In this document: positions 51,759 to 61,082 of the stretch, piece after piece
Numbering within the stretch: position 1 is the first letter of the stretch
How the letters are laid out: every line of letters begins with the position of its first letter
Assembly (NCBI RefSeq): GCF_025642155.1
Contig: NZ_CP106798.1
Coordinates: forward strand, 3,968,001-4,032,000
Direction: 5' to 3'
Source of the DNA: Streptomyces sp. HUAS 15-9
Lineage (GTDB): Bacteria; Actinomycetota; Actinomycetes; Streptomycetales; Streptomycetaceae
DNA length: 64,000 bases
Program-made: the position numbers and the translations under genes
The notes under the pieces: model-generated
Database searches by the model: none
What the model saw: the letters and a program-made list of their open reading frames with translations, nothing else
What the model was told of the DNA's origin: nothing

Positions 51759-52424
51759 TTAACCCCTGAGGGCGGCCAGTGTCTCCTTCGGATTCCATGC
51801 TTTTCCCCGGCCCCTGACCAGCGGATAGCAGGCGAGACCGATCAGGACGGCGACGAAATGCCCGAAGTCGGTGAAGGTGCGGTCGGTGTAGAGCGGGATT
51901 CCGTAGAAGACGAGGACGCCCAGCAGATACAGCTGCCGCCAGGGAATGGCGAGCCGGTAGGTGAGCAGTCCGATGACGCCGGCCAGCGCGTAACTCACGC
52001 CGATGTCGAGGGTGTTGATTGCAGAGTGCGGGGCGATCCCGTCCCGGACCGCCTTCAGCAGCGCGCCCTCGCTGATCAGCGTCGCGAGCACATGCGCGGC
52101 CACGCACACCGCCAGCCAGCGGGCGGTGCCGATCCAGCGTTCGGCCTGGGCGTGGAAGACCGAGTACAGGATCGCGTACGGCACCCAGTGTCCGCCGTCG
52201 ATCCACATGGCGCTGGTGATCAGCACCCGTACGGGGTTCTGCGACAGCTCGTGGATGTTGGTGGAGCGCTGCCGCAGGAAGTCCTGCTCGAAGGCCGGGG
52301 ACATGTGGTGCAGGGCGACGGTGGAGATGAACAGGATCAGCAGCCAGACATAGGTGCCCGGGGCGCTGCGGACGTAGGCCGTCACCGCCCGGAACCCACG
52401 TCGAAATCCGATGGCCCGGTTCAC
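51759..52424 (-). CDS. Rhomboid-like integral membrane protein
   Basis: A 221-aa protein starting at GTG with six or so hydrophobic helices (TYVWLLILFISTVAL, ERWIGTARWLAVCVAAHVLATLIS, DIGVSYALAGVIGLLTYRL, QLYLLGVLVFYGIPLY). It resembles rhomboid-like proteins, including FGHFVAVLIGL at the end with a His where rhomboids have theirs, but the GxSG nucleophile is replaced by a GVSYA stretch. It may be a protease with shifted geometry or an inactive relative. Confidence 0.8.
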   Translation of the reverse strand: MNRAIGFRRGFRAVTAYVRSAPGTYVWLLILFISTVALHHMSPAFEQDFLRQRSTNIHELSQNPVRVLITSAMWIDGGHWVPYAILYSVFHAQAERWIGTARWLAVCVAAHVLATLISEGALLKAVRDGIAPHSAINTLDIGVSYALAGVIGLLTYRLAIPWRQLYLLGVLVFYGIPLYTDRTFTDFGHFVAVLIGLACYPLVRGRGKAWNPKETLAALRG

Positions 52425-52446
52425 ATCCGTCAGTATCGTCGGGAAA

Positions 52447-53337
52447 GTGATCGAGGTGCCCGGCGAGCTGGCGGCTTCACAGCGGAAATTCAACGGGGAG
52501 GCGGGGCGGGCGTTCGTCGCGAACCTGCCCCGGCGGGCGGAGGAGTTCCTGAGGCGGTGGGACCTGCGGCTCGACGGGCCCGCCATGCACGGGATGTGCG
52601 CGCTGGTCCTTCCGGTGGTCCGGGCCGACGGCAGCCCGGCCGCGCTGAAGCTCCAGCCGCTGGACGCCGAGACCGAGGGCGAGCCGCTCGCGCTGCGGGT
52701 CTGGGGCGGCGACGGGGCCGTACGGCTGCTGGAGCACGACGAACCCAGCTGCACGCTGCTGCTGGAGCGGCTGGACGAGACCCGGGCGCTGACGGACCTG
52801 CCGGACACGCGTGAGGCCGTGCGTGTCATCGGCGAGCTGCTGGCCCGGCTGACCGCCGTGGCGGCCCCGCCGGGGCTGCGGCGGCTCGGGGACATCGCTC
52901 CGGCGATGCTGGAGCGGGTGCCGTGGGCGCTGGAACGGGTGCCCGATCCGGCGGACCGGCGGCTCCTCGCGGACTGTGCGGCGGCGGTGCGGGAGGTCGT
53001 GGGCGAGTCCGGGGACCGGCTGCTGCACTGGGACCTGCACTACGACAACGTCCTGGCGGCCGAACGGGCGGACTGGGTGGCGGACTGGGTGGCCATCGAT
53101 CCCAAGCCACTCGCGGGCGATCCGGGCTTCGAATTGCTGCCGGCGATCTACAACCGCTACGCCCCCGAAGAGACCGTCCTGCGCTTCCACGCTCTGACCG
53201 ACGCGCCGGCGCTGGACCGGGAGCGGGCTCGGGCGTGGACGCTGGGGCGGGTGCTGCAGAACTGCCTGTGGGAGATCGTGGACGGCCGCCCCCTGGAGGC
53301 GGTGCGGCTGGAGATCGGGCGGGCGCTGCGCGGGTGA
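52447..53337 (+). CDS. Aminoglycoside phosphotransferase, APH(6)/streptomycin kinase-like
   Basis: A 296-aa kinase with a GTG start. The catalytic loop LLHWDLHYDNVL has the usual HxDxxxxN form; DWVAIDPKPLAGDPGFELLPAIYNRY is the DFG-like metal motif of the APH(6)/hydroxyurea-kinase group. Upstream MCALVLPVVRADGSPAALKLQP is the nucleotide-binding strand pair. The family inactivates streptomycin, but many members are unassigned housekeeping kinases. It is divergent from the rhomboid-like gene with 22 bases between starts. Confidence 0.9.
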   Translation: MIEVPGELAASQRKFNGEAGRAFVANLPRRAEEFLRRWDLRLDGPAMHGMCALVLPVVRADGSPAALKLQPLDAETEGEPLALRVWGGDGAVRLLEHDEPSCTLLLERLDETRALTDLPDTREAVRVIGELLARLTAVAAPPGLRRLGDIAPAMLERVPWALERVPDPADRRLLADCAAAVREVVGESGDRLLHWDLHYDNVLAAERADWVADWVAIDPKPLAGDPGFELLPAIYNRYAPEETVLRFHALTDAPALDRERARAWTLGRVLQNCLWEIVDGRPLEAVRLEIGRALRG

Positions 53338-53397
53338 CACGCCGCCGGACGGACCATGCGCCACGTTTATCGACTAATCGGCCATAGCGTACCGGAT

Positions 53398-54456
53398 ATG
53401 ACCAAATGCCATATCGCATCACTGGCGTGCGCCGCCGCGCTCATCGGAACGGGACTCGGCGCCACTCCGGCGACCGCCGTCCCCAGGACCTTCCTGGTCC
53501 ACCCAGGCGAATCGATCCAGCAGGCGGTGAACGCCGCACGGTCGGGAGACACCGTCCTGGTGACCCCCGGCACCTACCACGAGAGCGTCACCGTGAGCAC
53601 GTCCCGGCTGACCCTGCGCGGCATGGGCCCGAGCACGGTGATCGAGCCCGCCGCCAAGGCCTCCGGCAGCTGTGCCAAGGGCGGCAACGGCATCTGCGTG
53701 ACGGGCGCAGCGAACCGCGCCGTCGAGGGCGTCACCGTCTCCGACCTGACCGTGACGGGCTTCACCAAGACCGGGGTGCTCGGCCGGGCGACCGACGCAC
53801 TGACCGTGCGCAAGGTGTACGCGGTCGGGAACGGGGTCTGGGGCATCGCCCAGGAGCAGTCGGTGCGCGGTGTGTTCCGGAGCAACTACGTGCGCAACAA
53901 CGGTGACGCGGGCCTGTTCCTGGCCAACACCATCTCGAAGGAGCAGGGCGCCACGGACGCCCGGGGCACGGTCGTCCAGCAGAACCGGATGGAGGGCAAC
54001 CGGATCGGCCTGACCGTCCGGCGCCTGCGGAACCTCTCGGTCACGGGCAACTACGTCACCGGCAACTGCGCGGGCGTGTTCGTCGTCGGCGACGAGAACC
54101 TGCCGCGGGCCGGCGCGCTGACGGTGGCGAACAACGTGGTGGCCACCAACAACAAGTCCTGCCCCAAGACCCCGCGGCTGCCCAAGCTCCAGGGCTCCGG
54201 CATCGTGCTGACCGGCGTCGTGGACACCAGGGTGAACCGGAACCTGGTCACGGGCAACTCCGGCAAGTCCCCGCTGTCGGGCGGGATCGTGCTGTTCAAG
54301 AGCTTCGTGGGCGTCACCAGTGAGCGGAACCGGATCAGCGAGAACACGCTGAAGGGCAACGCCCCGGCCGACCTGGTGAACCAGGAGACCGCCAAGGCCA
54401 ACAACACCTTCCAGGGCAACTCCTGCGCGGCCTCCAAGCCCTCGGGGCTGTGCTGA
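53398..54456 (+). CDS. Secreted right-handed parallel beta-helix protein
   Basis: A 352-aa exported protein. The signal peptide is MTKCHIASLACAAALIGTGLG with a cleavage near ATA-VP (residue 27). The mature part begins FLVHPGESIQQAVNAARSGDTVLVTPGTYHESV, then shows NosD/pectate-lyase-type repeats such as GVTVSDLTVTGF, TGVLGRATDALTVRKVYAVGN and NLSVTGNYVTGN. No catalytic set is evident. It lies directly upstream of the O-methyltransferase by 42 bases, so it could be co-transcribed with the whiE-linked genes. Confidence 0.88.
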   Translation: MTKCHIASLACAAALIGTGLGATPATAVPRTFLVHPGESIQQAVNAARSGDTVLVTPGTYHESVTVSTSRLTLRGMGPSTVIEPAAKASGSCAKGGNGICVTGAANRAVEGVTVSDLTVTGFTKTGVLGRATDALTVRKVYAVGNGVWGIAQEQSVRGVFRSNYVRNNGDAGLFLANTISKEQGATDARGTVVQQNRMEGNRIGLTVRRLRNLSVTGNYVTGNCAGVFVVGDENLPRAGALTVANNVVATNNKSCPKTPRLPKLQGSGIVLTGVVDTRVNRNLVTGNSGKSPLSGGIVLFKSFVGVTSERNRISENTLKGNAPADLVNQETAKANNTFQGNSCAASKPSGLC

Positions 54457-54498
54457 ACGGCCGTACCCCCGCGTACCACCAAGGAAGGAAGGCGGCAC

Positions 54499-55527
54499 AT
54501 GACGACCGCTGAAACCGCCCCACCGCCGTCCATGCGGCTCAGAGAGCTCGTGTTCGGCGCGGCCTGTGCCGCCGCCGTCCGCGCGGCCGCCCGCCTCGGG
54601 GTCGCCGACGCCCTGGGGCAGGCCCCGATGGCCGTGGAGGACCTCGCGGCCGCGGTGAAGACCGAGCCGAAGCCGCTGCGCCGACTGCTGCGAGCCCTGT
54701 CCTGCTACGGCGTCTTCGCCGAGCGGCCGGACGGCACGTTCGCGCACACCGAGATGTCCCGGCTGCTGCGCGAGGACGACCCGAACAGCCTGCGCTACAT
54801 CTCGCTGTGGTGCACCGAGCCGTGGACCTGGGACGCCTGGCCCAAGCTGGACGAGGCGGTACGCACCGGCGGCAACGTCGTCGAGGACCTGTACGGCAAG
54901 GAGTTCTTCCAGTACCTCAACGAGGACGCCCCGGAGTCGGCCGACGTCTTCAACCGGGCGATGACCACGTCCAGCGAGCAGTCGGCGCGCGATGTGGCGG
55001 CCCTGCTGGACCTGTCGGGCAGTGACTCGGTCGCGGACATCGGCGGCGGCCAGGGGCACGTGGTGGCCTGTCTGCTGGACAAGTACCCCTCGATGCACGG
55101 CAGTCTGCTCGACCTGCCGCGCGTGGTGGAGAACGCCGTGCCGCGGCTGCGCAAGGGCGGTGACCTCGCCGGGCGCGCCCGGATCGTGCCCGGCGACGTC
55201 CGCGCGGCGATCCCGGTCAAGGCCGACGTCTACATCATCAAGAACATCCTGGAGTGGGACGACGAGAGCACGGCGCGGACGCTGCGCAACGTCATCGGGG
55301 CCGGCGGCCCCGGAACGCGGGTCGTGGTGATCGAGAACCTGGTCGACGACACCCCGTCGATGCGGTTCAGCACCGCGATGGACCTGCTGCTGCTCCTGAA
55401 CGTAGGCGGGGCGAAGCACACCACCGACAGCATGGTGGGCCGGCTGACCGCGGCCGGCCTGGTCGTCGACGACATGCGTCCGGTCAACCCGTATCTGCAC
55501 GCGTTCGACTGCCACGTACCGGGGTGA
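54499..55527 (+). CDS. O-methyltransferase (whiE-linked)
   Basis: A 342-aa class I O-methyltransferase of the acetylserotonin/TcmN type. A helical N-terminal dimerisation domain (FGAACAAAVRAAARLGVADAL) is followed by the SAM-binding region VADIGGGQGHVVACLLDKYPSMHG and LLDLPRVVENA; the catalytic His region is IIKNILEWDDESTARTL. Position at the whiE cluster suggests it methylates the spore pigment polyketide. The start is preceded by AAGGAAGGAA. Confidence 0.9.
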   Translation: MTTAETAPPPSMRLRELVFGAACAAAVRAAARLGVADALGQAPMAVEDLAAAVKTEPKPLRRLLRALSCYGVFAERPDGTFAHTEMSRLLREDDPNSLRYISLWCTEPWTWDAWPKLDEAVRTGGNVVEDLYGKEFFQYLNEDAPESADVFNRAMTTSSEQSARDVAALLDLSGSDSVADIGGGQGHVVACLLDKYPSMHGSLLDLPRVVENAVPRLRKGGDLAGRARIVPGDVRAAIPVKADVYIIKNILEWDDESTARTLRNVIGAGGPGTRVVVIENLVDDTPSMRFSTAMDLLLLLNVGGAKHTTDSMVGRLTAAGLVVDDMRPVNPYLHAFDCHVPG

Positions 55528-55546
55528 GGGCGCCACACTCCGCAGA

Positions 55547-55592
55547 CCACCGGTCGCCGGGCCCGCGACGCTGCGGGCCCGGCGACCGGTGG
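55547..55592. terminator. Perfect 20-bp hairpin terminator
   Basis: Bases 55547-55566 pair without a mismatch with 55573-55592 over a 6-base loop (GACGCT). It separates the methyltransferase from the convergent whiE operon end. Confidence 0.95.
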
Positions 55593-55612
55593 CCGTTCGG
55601 GGGGCGGACGGC

Positions 55613-55936
55613 TCAGGGGCGCTCCCAGACGTAGAAGCGGCGGGCCATGGCGTCCTTCGGCGAGCGCCAGGTCTGCGGGTCGTACGCGCTGACGTACGCC
55701 GACAGCCGCTCGCTGATGTCCCGGAACTCGGGGTGCTCGGTCACCTTGGCGATGGCCGGGCCGGGCTCGCGCTCGGACTCGACCAGGTGCATGTACACGT
55801 CGCCGAACTGGAAGAGGCTGCGCCGTACGACGCCGACGAGGTGCGGCAGTTCTCCCCGGTCGGACTCCTCGAACACCTTGGCGATGTCGGGGGCCGAACC
55901 GGGGGCCATGCGGGCGACGATGAGGGCCTGGTGCAT
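55613..55936 (-). CDS. Polyketide cyclase, TcmI type (WhiE ORFVII)
   Basis: A 107-aa protein starting MHQALIVARMAPGSAPDIAKVFEESDRGELPHLVGV. The family is the TcmI/ORFVII cyclase of type II polyketide pathways, dimeric ferredoxin-like fold, which directs late-ring closure. Key segments: GVVRRSLFQFGDVYMHLVESE and HPEFRDISERLSAYVSAYDP. Last gene of the whiE operon here. Confidence 0.93.
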   Translation of the reverse strand: MHQALIVARMAPGSAPDIAKVFEESDRGELPHLVGVVRRSLFQFGDVYMHLVESEREPGPAIAKVTEHPEFRDISERLSAYVSAYDPQTWRSPKDAMARRFYVWERP

Positions 55937-55958
55937 CGGACCGTGTCCTCCGTCCGGC

Positions 55959-56697
<739 letters not shown>

Positions 56698-56757
56698 GCG
56701 GTTCCTCTCCTTTACTGCGAGGCAGTGCTGCGGCGCTCCCCGCGACGAGGCGCCCCG

Positions 56758-58008
56758 CTACGAGGCGTCGGCGGCGCCGTGCCGGAGCACCAGCGCCGAG
56801 TTGGACCCCATGAGTCCCCGGCTGAGGACCAGCGCCGTGCGCAGTTCGGCGGCGCGGGCACGGCCGGTCACGAGGTCGAGGTCGTGACAGACGTCGAAGA
56901 CGTTGGGGGTGGGTGGGATCAGTCCGTGCTCCATCGCGAGCACGGCCGCAGCGGTGTCCAGCACGGGCGCGGCGCAGTAGCCCCGGCCGATGCCGGTCTT
57001 CGGCGCGGTGACCGGCACCCGCCTGCCGTGCCCGCCCAGGACGTCGGCGATGGCCAGCGCCTCGGCGCGGTCCGCCGCCGGCACCCCGAGAGCGTCGGCG
57101 AACACGACGTCGATCTCCTCGGGGGCGCAGCCGGCCTCGTCCAGGGCTCCCCGCACGGCCTGGGCGAGCCCCTGCCGGGACTCGTCCCAGCGGGAGGCCC
57201 CGGTGAACGTCGCCGCGTGCCCCGCGACGAGCGCCCGCACTCGCGCGCCCCGCTCACGCGCCACGTCCGCCGCCTCCACGACGAGCATCGCGCCGCCCTC
57301 GGCGGGCACGAATCCGCAGGCCGCGGTGGTGAACGGACGGTAGGCACGGGTCGGGTCGTCGACGGTGCTCAGCTCCTCGTAGCCGAGCTGGCAGACCATC
57401 GAGTACGGGGCCAGCGGCGCCTCGGTCGAGCCGGCCACGATCACATCGGTGCCGCGCCGCACGGCCCGCGCCGCATGGGCGACCGCGTCCAGACCGCCCG
57501 CCTCGTCGGCGGCCACGACCGAGCACGGGCCTTTGAAACCGCGGCGGATGGAGATCTGGCCGGTGCTGGCGGCGTAGAACCAGGCGATGGACTGGTACGG
57601 GCCGACGAACCGGCTTCCCCTTCCCCACAGTCGCTGCAGCTCCCGCTGGCCGAACTCGCCGCCGCCGGAGCCGGCCGCGGTGACCACGCCGATGGAGAAC
57701 GGCGCGTCGGCGGTGTCGGCCGACCCGAGACGGGCGTCGTCCAGCGCCAGGTCGGCCGCGGTCATTGCGTAGTGCGTGAACCGGTCCGTCTGGACGAGGT
57801 AGCGCTCCTCGACCGCCGCCGCCGGGTCGAAGGCGCGGACCTCGCCGGCCACCTTCAGCGGCAGCTGCCCACAGCCCTCGCGGGTGATCCGGTCGAGGAC
57901 GCTGAGCCCTTCCTGGGTGGACTTCCAGAAGGTGTCGGTGCTGGTTCCGTTGGGCGCGACCACACCGATGCCGGTAATGGCCGCGCGCCGTTCATGGGGT
58001 GCGCTCAT
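56758..58008 (-). CDS. Ketosynthase beta / chain-length factor (WhiE ORFIV)
   Basis: A 416-aa KS-beta. The fold is KS-like ([22 protein letters not shown]), but the active-site Cys is replaced: [14 protein letters not shown] aligns with [10 protein letters not shown] of KS-alpha and puts Glu169 at the Cys position. Most chain-length factors have Gln there. It forms the heterodimer with KS-alpha that sets chain length. The ATG overlaps the KS-alpha stop (ATGA), so the two are coupled. Confidence 0.95.
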   Translation of the reverse strand: MSAPHERRAAITGIGVVAPNGTSTDTFWKSTQEGLSVLDRITREGCGQLPLKVAGEVRAFDPAAAVEERYLVQTDRFTHYAMTAADLALDDARLGSADTADAPFSIGVVTAAGSGGGEFGQRELQRLWGRGSRFVGPYQSIAWFYAASTGQISIRRGFKGPCSVVAADEAGGLDAVAHAARAVRRGTDVIVAGSTEAPLAPYSMVCQLGYEELSTVDDPTRAYRPFTTAACGFVPAEGGAMLVVEAADVARERGARVRALVAGHAATFTGASRWDESRQGLAQAVRGALDEAGCAPEEIDVVFADALGVPAADRAEALAIADVLGGHGRRVPVTAPKTGIGRGYCAAPVLDTAAAVLAMEHGLIPPTPNVFDVCHDLDLVTGRARAAELRTALVLSRGLMGSNSALVLRHGAADAS

Positions 58009-59273
58009 CGTGCCTTCTCCCTGGGACGGGTCAGGATCACCGCGGACTGGAACCCGCCGAACCCGCTGCCCACGGAGAGCACGCTGTCCAGCTTCCGTTC
58101 GCGGGCGACGCGCGGGACGTAGTCCAGGTCGCACTCGGGGTCGGGGGTCTCGTAGTTCGCGGTCGGCGGCACGACCTGCTTGGCCAGCGCCAGCACACAG
58201 GCCACGACCTCGATCGCGCCGATCGCCCCGAGGGAGTGCCCCACCATGGACTTGATGGAGCTCATGGGCGTGTCGTAGGCGTGCTCACCGAGCGCCCGCT
58301 TCACGGCCGCCGTCTCGTGGCGGTCGTTCTGCCGGGTTCCCGAGCCGTGCGCGTTGACGTAGTCGATCGCGGAGCCGTCGAGCCGGGAGTGGTCCAGGGC
58401 GACCGATATCGCCCGGGCCATCTCCAGGCCCTCACTGGTCAGGCCGGTCATGTGGTAGGCGTTGCCGTAGGTGGCGTAGCCGCTGAGCTCGCAGTACACG
58501 TGCGCGCCTCGGGCCCGCGCGTGTTCCAGCTCCTCCAGGACGAGCACCGCGCCGCCCTCGCCCATGACGAACCCGTCACGGTTGTTGTCGAAGGGCCGGG
58601 AGGCGTGTGCCGGGTCGTCGTTGTTCGGCGACGTGGCCTTGATCGCGTCGAAGCACGCCATGGTGATCGGTGAGATCGGCGAGTCCGACGCGCCCGTTAT
58701 GCAGATGTCGGCACGGCCTTCCTCGACGGTATGGAAGGCGTATCCGACCGCGTCCAGGCCCGAGGTGCAGCCCGTGGAGACGGTCTGCACCGGCCCCTGC
58801 GCTCCGAAGCGTTCCGCCACGGCGGAGGCCAGGGTGCTGGGCGAGAACGCCCGGTGCAGCTGGGGTTCCGCCTCGCGGTGGTCCACGTCCCAGCGCTGCC
58901 CTCGGTGGCTGACCAGGACGTAGTCGTGCTCCAGGCGGGTGGTGCCGCCGACCGCGGTCCCCAGGGAGACCCCGACCCGCCAGGGGTTCTCCCCGGCGAG
59001 GTCGAGTCCGGAGTCCCGGACTGCCTCGTCCCCGGCCACCAGGGCGAACTGGATGTACCGGTCCGCCCGCTCGATCTGCTCGGCGTCCAGGCCGTGCGCC
59101 ACGGGGTCGAAGTCGCACTCCGCGGCTATCTGCGAGCGCAGGCCTGTCGGGTCGAAGAAGGTGATGCCCCGCGTCGCGGTCCGGCCGTCGGCGAGCAAAT
59201 CCCAGAACGCCGGTACGCCGATCCCGCCCGGAGCCACGATGCCTATGCCGGTGACCGCCACGCGCCGGGTCAT
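58005..59273 (-). CDS. Ketosynthase alpha (WhiE ORFIII)
   Basis: A 422-aa type II PKS ketosynthase with Cys169 in [27 protein letters not shown] with the first His and [15 protein letters not shown] with the second His. It condenses malonyl units on the ACP for the spore pigment. Start codon overlaps the stop of the cupin gene in ATGA form. Confidence 0.97.
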   Translation of the reverse strand: MTRRVAVTGIGIVAPGGIGVPAFWDLLADGRTATRGITFFDPTGLRSQIAAECDFDPVAHGLDAEQIERADRYIQFALVAGDEAVRDSGLDLAGENPWRVGVSLGTAVGGTTRLEHDYVLVSHRGQRWDVDHREAEPQLHRAFSPSTLASAVAERFGAQGPVQTVSTGCTSGLDAVGYAFHTVEEGRADICITGASDSPISPITMACFDAIKATSPNNDDPAHASRPFDNNRDGFVMGEGGAVLVLEELEHARARGAHVYCELSGYATYGNAYHMTGLTSEGLEMARAISVALDHSRLDGSAIDYVNAHGSGTRQNDRHETAAVKRALGEHAYDTPMSSIKSMVGHSLGAIGAIEVVACVLALAKQVVPPTANYETPDPECDLDYVPRVARERKLDSVLSVGSGFGGFQSAVILTRPREKAR

Positions 59274-59740
59274 GACCGGACCCGGCCTCGGTCGGCCGTG
59301 CGGTCGGCGCCCGCCCCGGCTCCCTCCGTGACGACCGCGGCGGCACCGATGACCTCGGTCTCCTCGGTGTCGACATGACCCAGCTGCGGACGCGGCGCCA
59401 GCGGACCCAGGTGGAAGACGATGCGCGCCTCCACCTTGCCGACGTTGCGGAAGCGGTGCCGCATGTGGGCGGGGATCATCAGGCCCTGCTCCGGTCGCAG
59501 CGGCTGCGGCTCGCCGTCCAGGTCCACCTCCAGCTGCCCGCAGACGACGTACACGAACTCCTCGGAGTAGGGGTGGTAGTGCTCAGCGATGCGGTCGCCG
59601 GGCTGCACGATGGCCACTCCCATGAAACCGCTGGTCGATCCCACCGTGGTCGGGGTGAGCATGGCGCGCAGATCACCGCCGCGCCGGACATTGGGCTCGA
59701 CCTCGCTGAGGTCCACGATTCTCGGACGGGATTTGATCAC
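59270..59740 (-). CDS. Cupin protein (WhiE ORFII)
   Basis: A 156-aa cupin. The chosen start is GTG ([22 protein letters not shown]) because GGAGGAACGTC directly precedes it; the ATG 33 bases upstream has no ribosome site. Metal-binding segments are [16 protein letters not shown] and [14 protein letters not shown]. This matches the WhiE ORFII type of cupin that helps cyclise or oxidise the polyketide. ATGA overlap with KS-alpha. Confidence 0.92.
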   Translation of the reverse strand: MIKSRPRIVDLSEVEPNVRRGGDLRAMLTPTTVGSTSGFMGVAIVQPGDRIAEHYHPYSEEFVYVVCGQLEVDLDGEPQPLRPEQGLMIPAHMRHRFRNVGKVEARIVFHLGPLAPRPQLGHVDTEETEVIGAAAVVTEGAGAGADRTADRGRVRS

Positions 59741-59791
59741 GACGTTCCTCCGATGGGTGTGCTGCGTCGGCATTGGGGAGTGGCCACCGGG

Positions 59792-60871
59792 TCAGGCGTC
59801 CGGCGAGCGGCGGTCGGTGACGAGGTCCATGCGGACCGCGGCGCCGTACAGGAGCTTCTTGAGCTCGGCGGCCTGTGCGAACCCCGGCAGGGCGGGGTCG
59901 GCACCGCCGGCGCCACGCACATCGACCAGCCGCACCACGACGTCGTCGCGCTGGAAGATCGTGCTGCGCAGGACCGGGCTCGCCGGGTCCTCCGCCGCCG
60001 CCTCGTCGTGCTGGGCGAGCAGTTCGGCCAGCCGCATGCCGTTGCCGGGCTTCGCCGGGTAGTACAGCGCGTGCCGCTGGCCGTCGTGCGGCTCGTCCGC
60101 GGTCACATGGTGTACGGCGGGCAGCGCCGCCCGGGTGAAGAAGACCCGCGCCGACTCCTGGTCGTTGAGGTCCCGCTCCTGCTCCAGATACGGGTTGATG
60201 GCCTCCTCCACGGCACGGATCTCGGGCTGCCGGGCCACGTGGCGCAGCGCCGCGAGCAGATCGCCGCGCACCTCGATGGCCCGTACGACCCGGTTGCCGT
60301 GCATGAACAGGGAGGTGCGGCACAGTCGCGTGCCGGCATCGACCCGGGCCTCGGGCGAGGCGTAGTTCGCGAGGATCTTCGCGACCTCCGGCTCGCTGCC
60401 CGGCTTGACCGTGAAGGTCAGGGCGTGGCGGATCACGCCGTCACCGATCCGCGGCTGGGCCTGCAGCCGGCGCTGCGACGCCCTGCCCGCCGCCTCGCCG
60501 CCGGTCTCACGGACGATGTGGAAGCGCAGTGACCGGGTGTCCCGCACGCAGCTGTGCAGCGGCTGCACCATCCGCACGTGCTCCTCGCTGTTCACCCAGG
60601 CGAGGAACGGCGGGGCACTTTCCCACTCACTCGTGATGAGCCATTGGGATGGATTCTCGATCGACTGGCAGAGTTGGTCACTGACATGGCCGGGCACGGA
60701 CGCAACCTGGTTGCACAGCTGCTCGTAGGCCTCCAGGAACTGCTGCTGTGCTCCGTCGTACACGTCGACCAGCAGGACGACCCGCAGCCGGGAGCCGTCG
60801 AACACGGACTGGGAGACTTTCGACACCTGTCGCGACAGCGTTTCTGAAACACGCTCAGACGTTGTGGTCAT
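59792..60871 (-). CDS. SchA/CurD-like protein (WhiE ORFI)
   Basis: A 359-aa protein with two or more ferredoxin-like (ABM-type) segments: VVLLVDVYDGAQQQFLEAYEQLCNQVASVPGHVSDQL, RHALTFTVKPGSEPEVAKILANY, and RHALYYPAKPGNGMRLAELLAQHDEAAA. The SchA/CurD family is always at the start of spore-pigment operons; its exact reaction is not established. The start is ATG 60871 with AAGGAG 11 bases upstream; GTG 60880 is possible. It is the first gene of the whiE operon. Confidence 0.9.
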   Translation of the reverse strand: MTTTSERVSETLSRQVSKVSQSVFDGSRLRVVLLVDVYDGAQQQFLEAYEQLCNQVASVPGHVSDQLCQSIENPSQWLITSEWESAPPFLAWVNSEEHVRMVQPLHSCVRDTRSLRFHIVRETGGEAAGRASQRRLQAQPRIGDGVIRHALTFTVKPGSEPEVAKILANYASPEARVDAGTRLCRTSLFMHGNRVVRAIEVRGDLLAALRHVARQPEIRAVEEAINPYLEQERDLNDQESARVFFTRAALPAVHHVTADEPHDGQRHALYYPAKPGNGMRLAELLAQHDEAAAEDPASPVLRSTIFQRDDVVVRLVDVRGAGGADPALPGFAQAAELKKLLYGAAVRMDLVTDRRSPDA

Positions 60872-61082
60872 CCTGCGCACATCTCCTTCACGGGGCAGGG
60901 GCGGACGTCGGCCGCGGGTGACGCGACGTCAGCGTTCCTTGATCCTGTGCCGGTCCCCAGCAGTGCGCGACTCGTATGAACCACGTGGGTGATTGGGCGC
61001 GCCGAGGCGCTCCCACAAGGCCTAAGAGGGCATGGAACCTCACAGGCGCCTCATGCGCGCACCCCTGCCTCTGGAGGCTTCG
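60872..61082. promoter_or_regulatory. Divergent whiE promoter region
   Basis: A 211-base gap between the whiE operon and the divergent hydroxylase. In S. coelicolor this gap holds two sporulation promoters, the hydroxylase one dependent on sigma-F. I could not place the -10 or -35 boxes confidently by eye. The hydroxylase has TGGAGGCTTCG right before its ATG. Confidence 0.7.
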
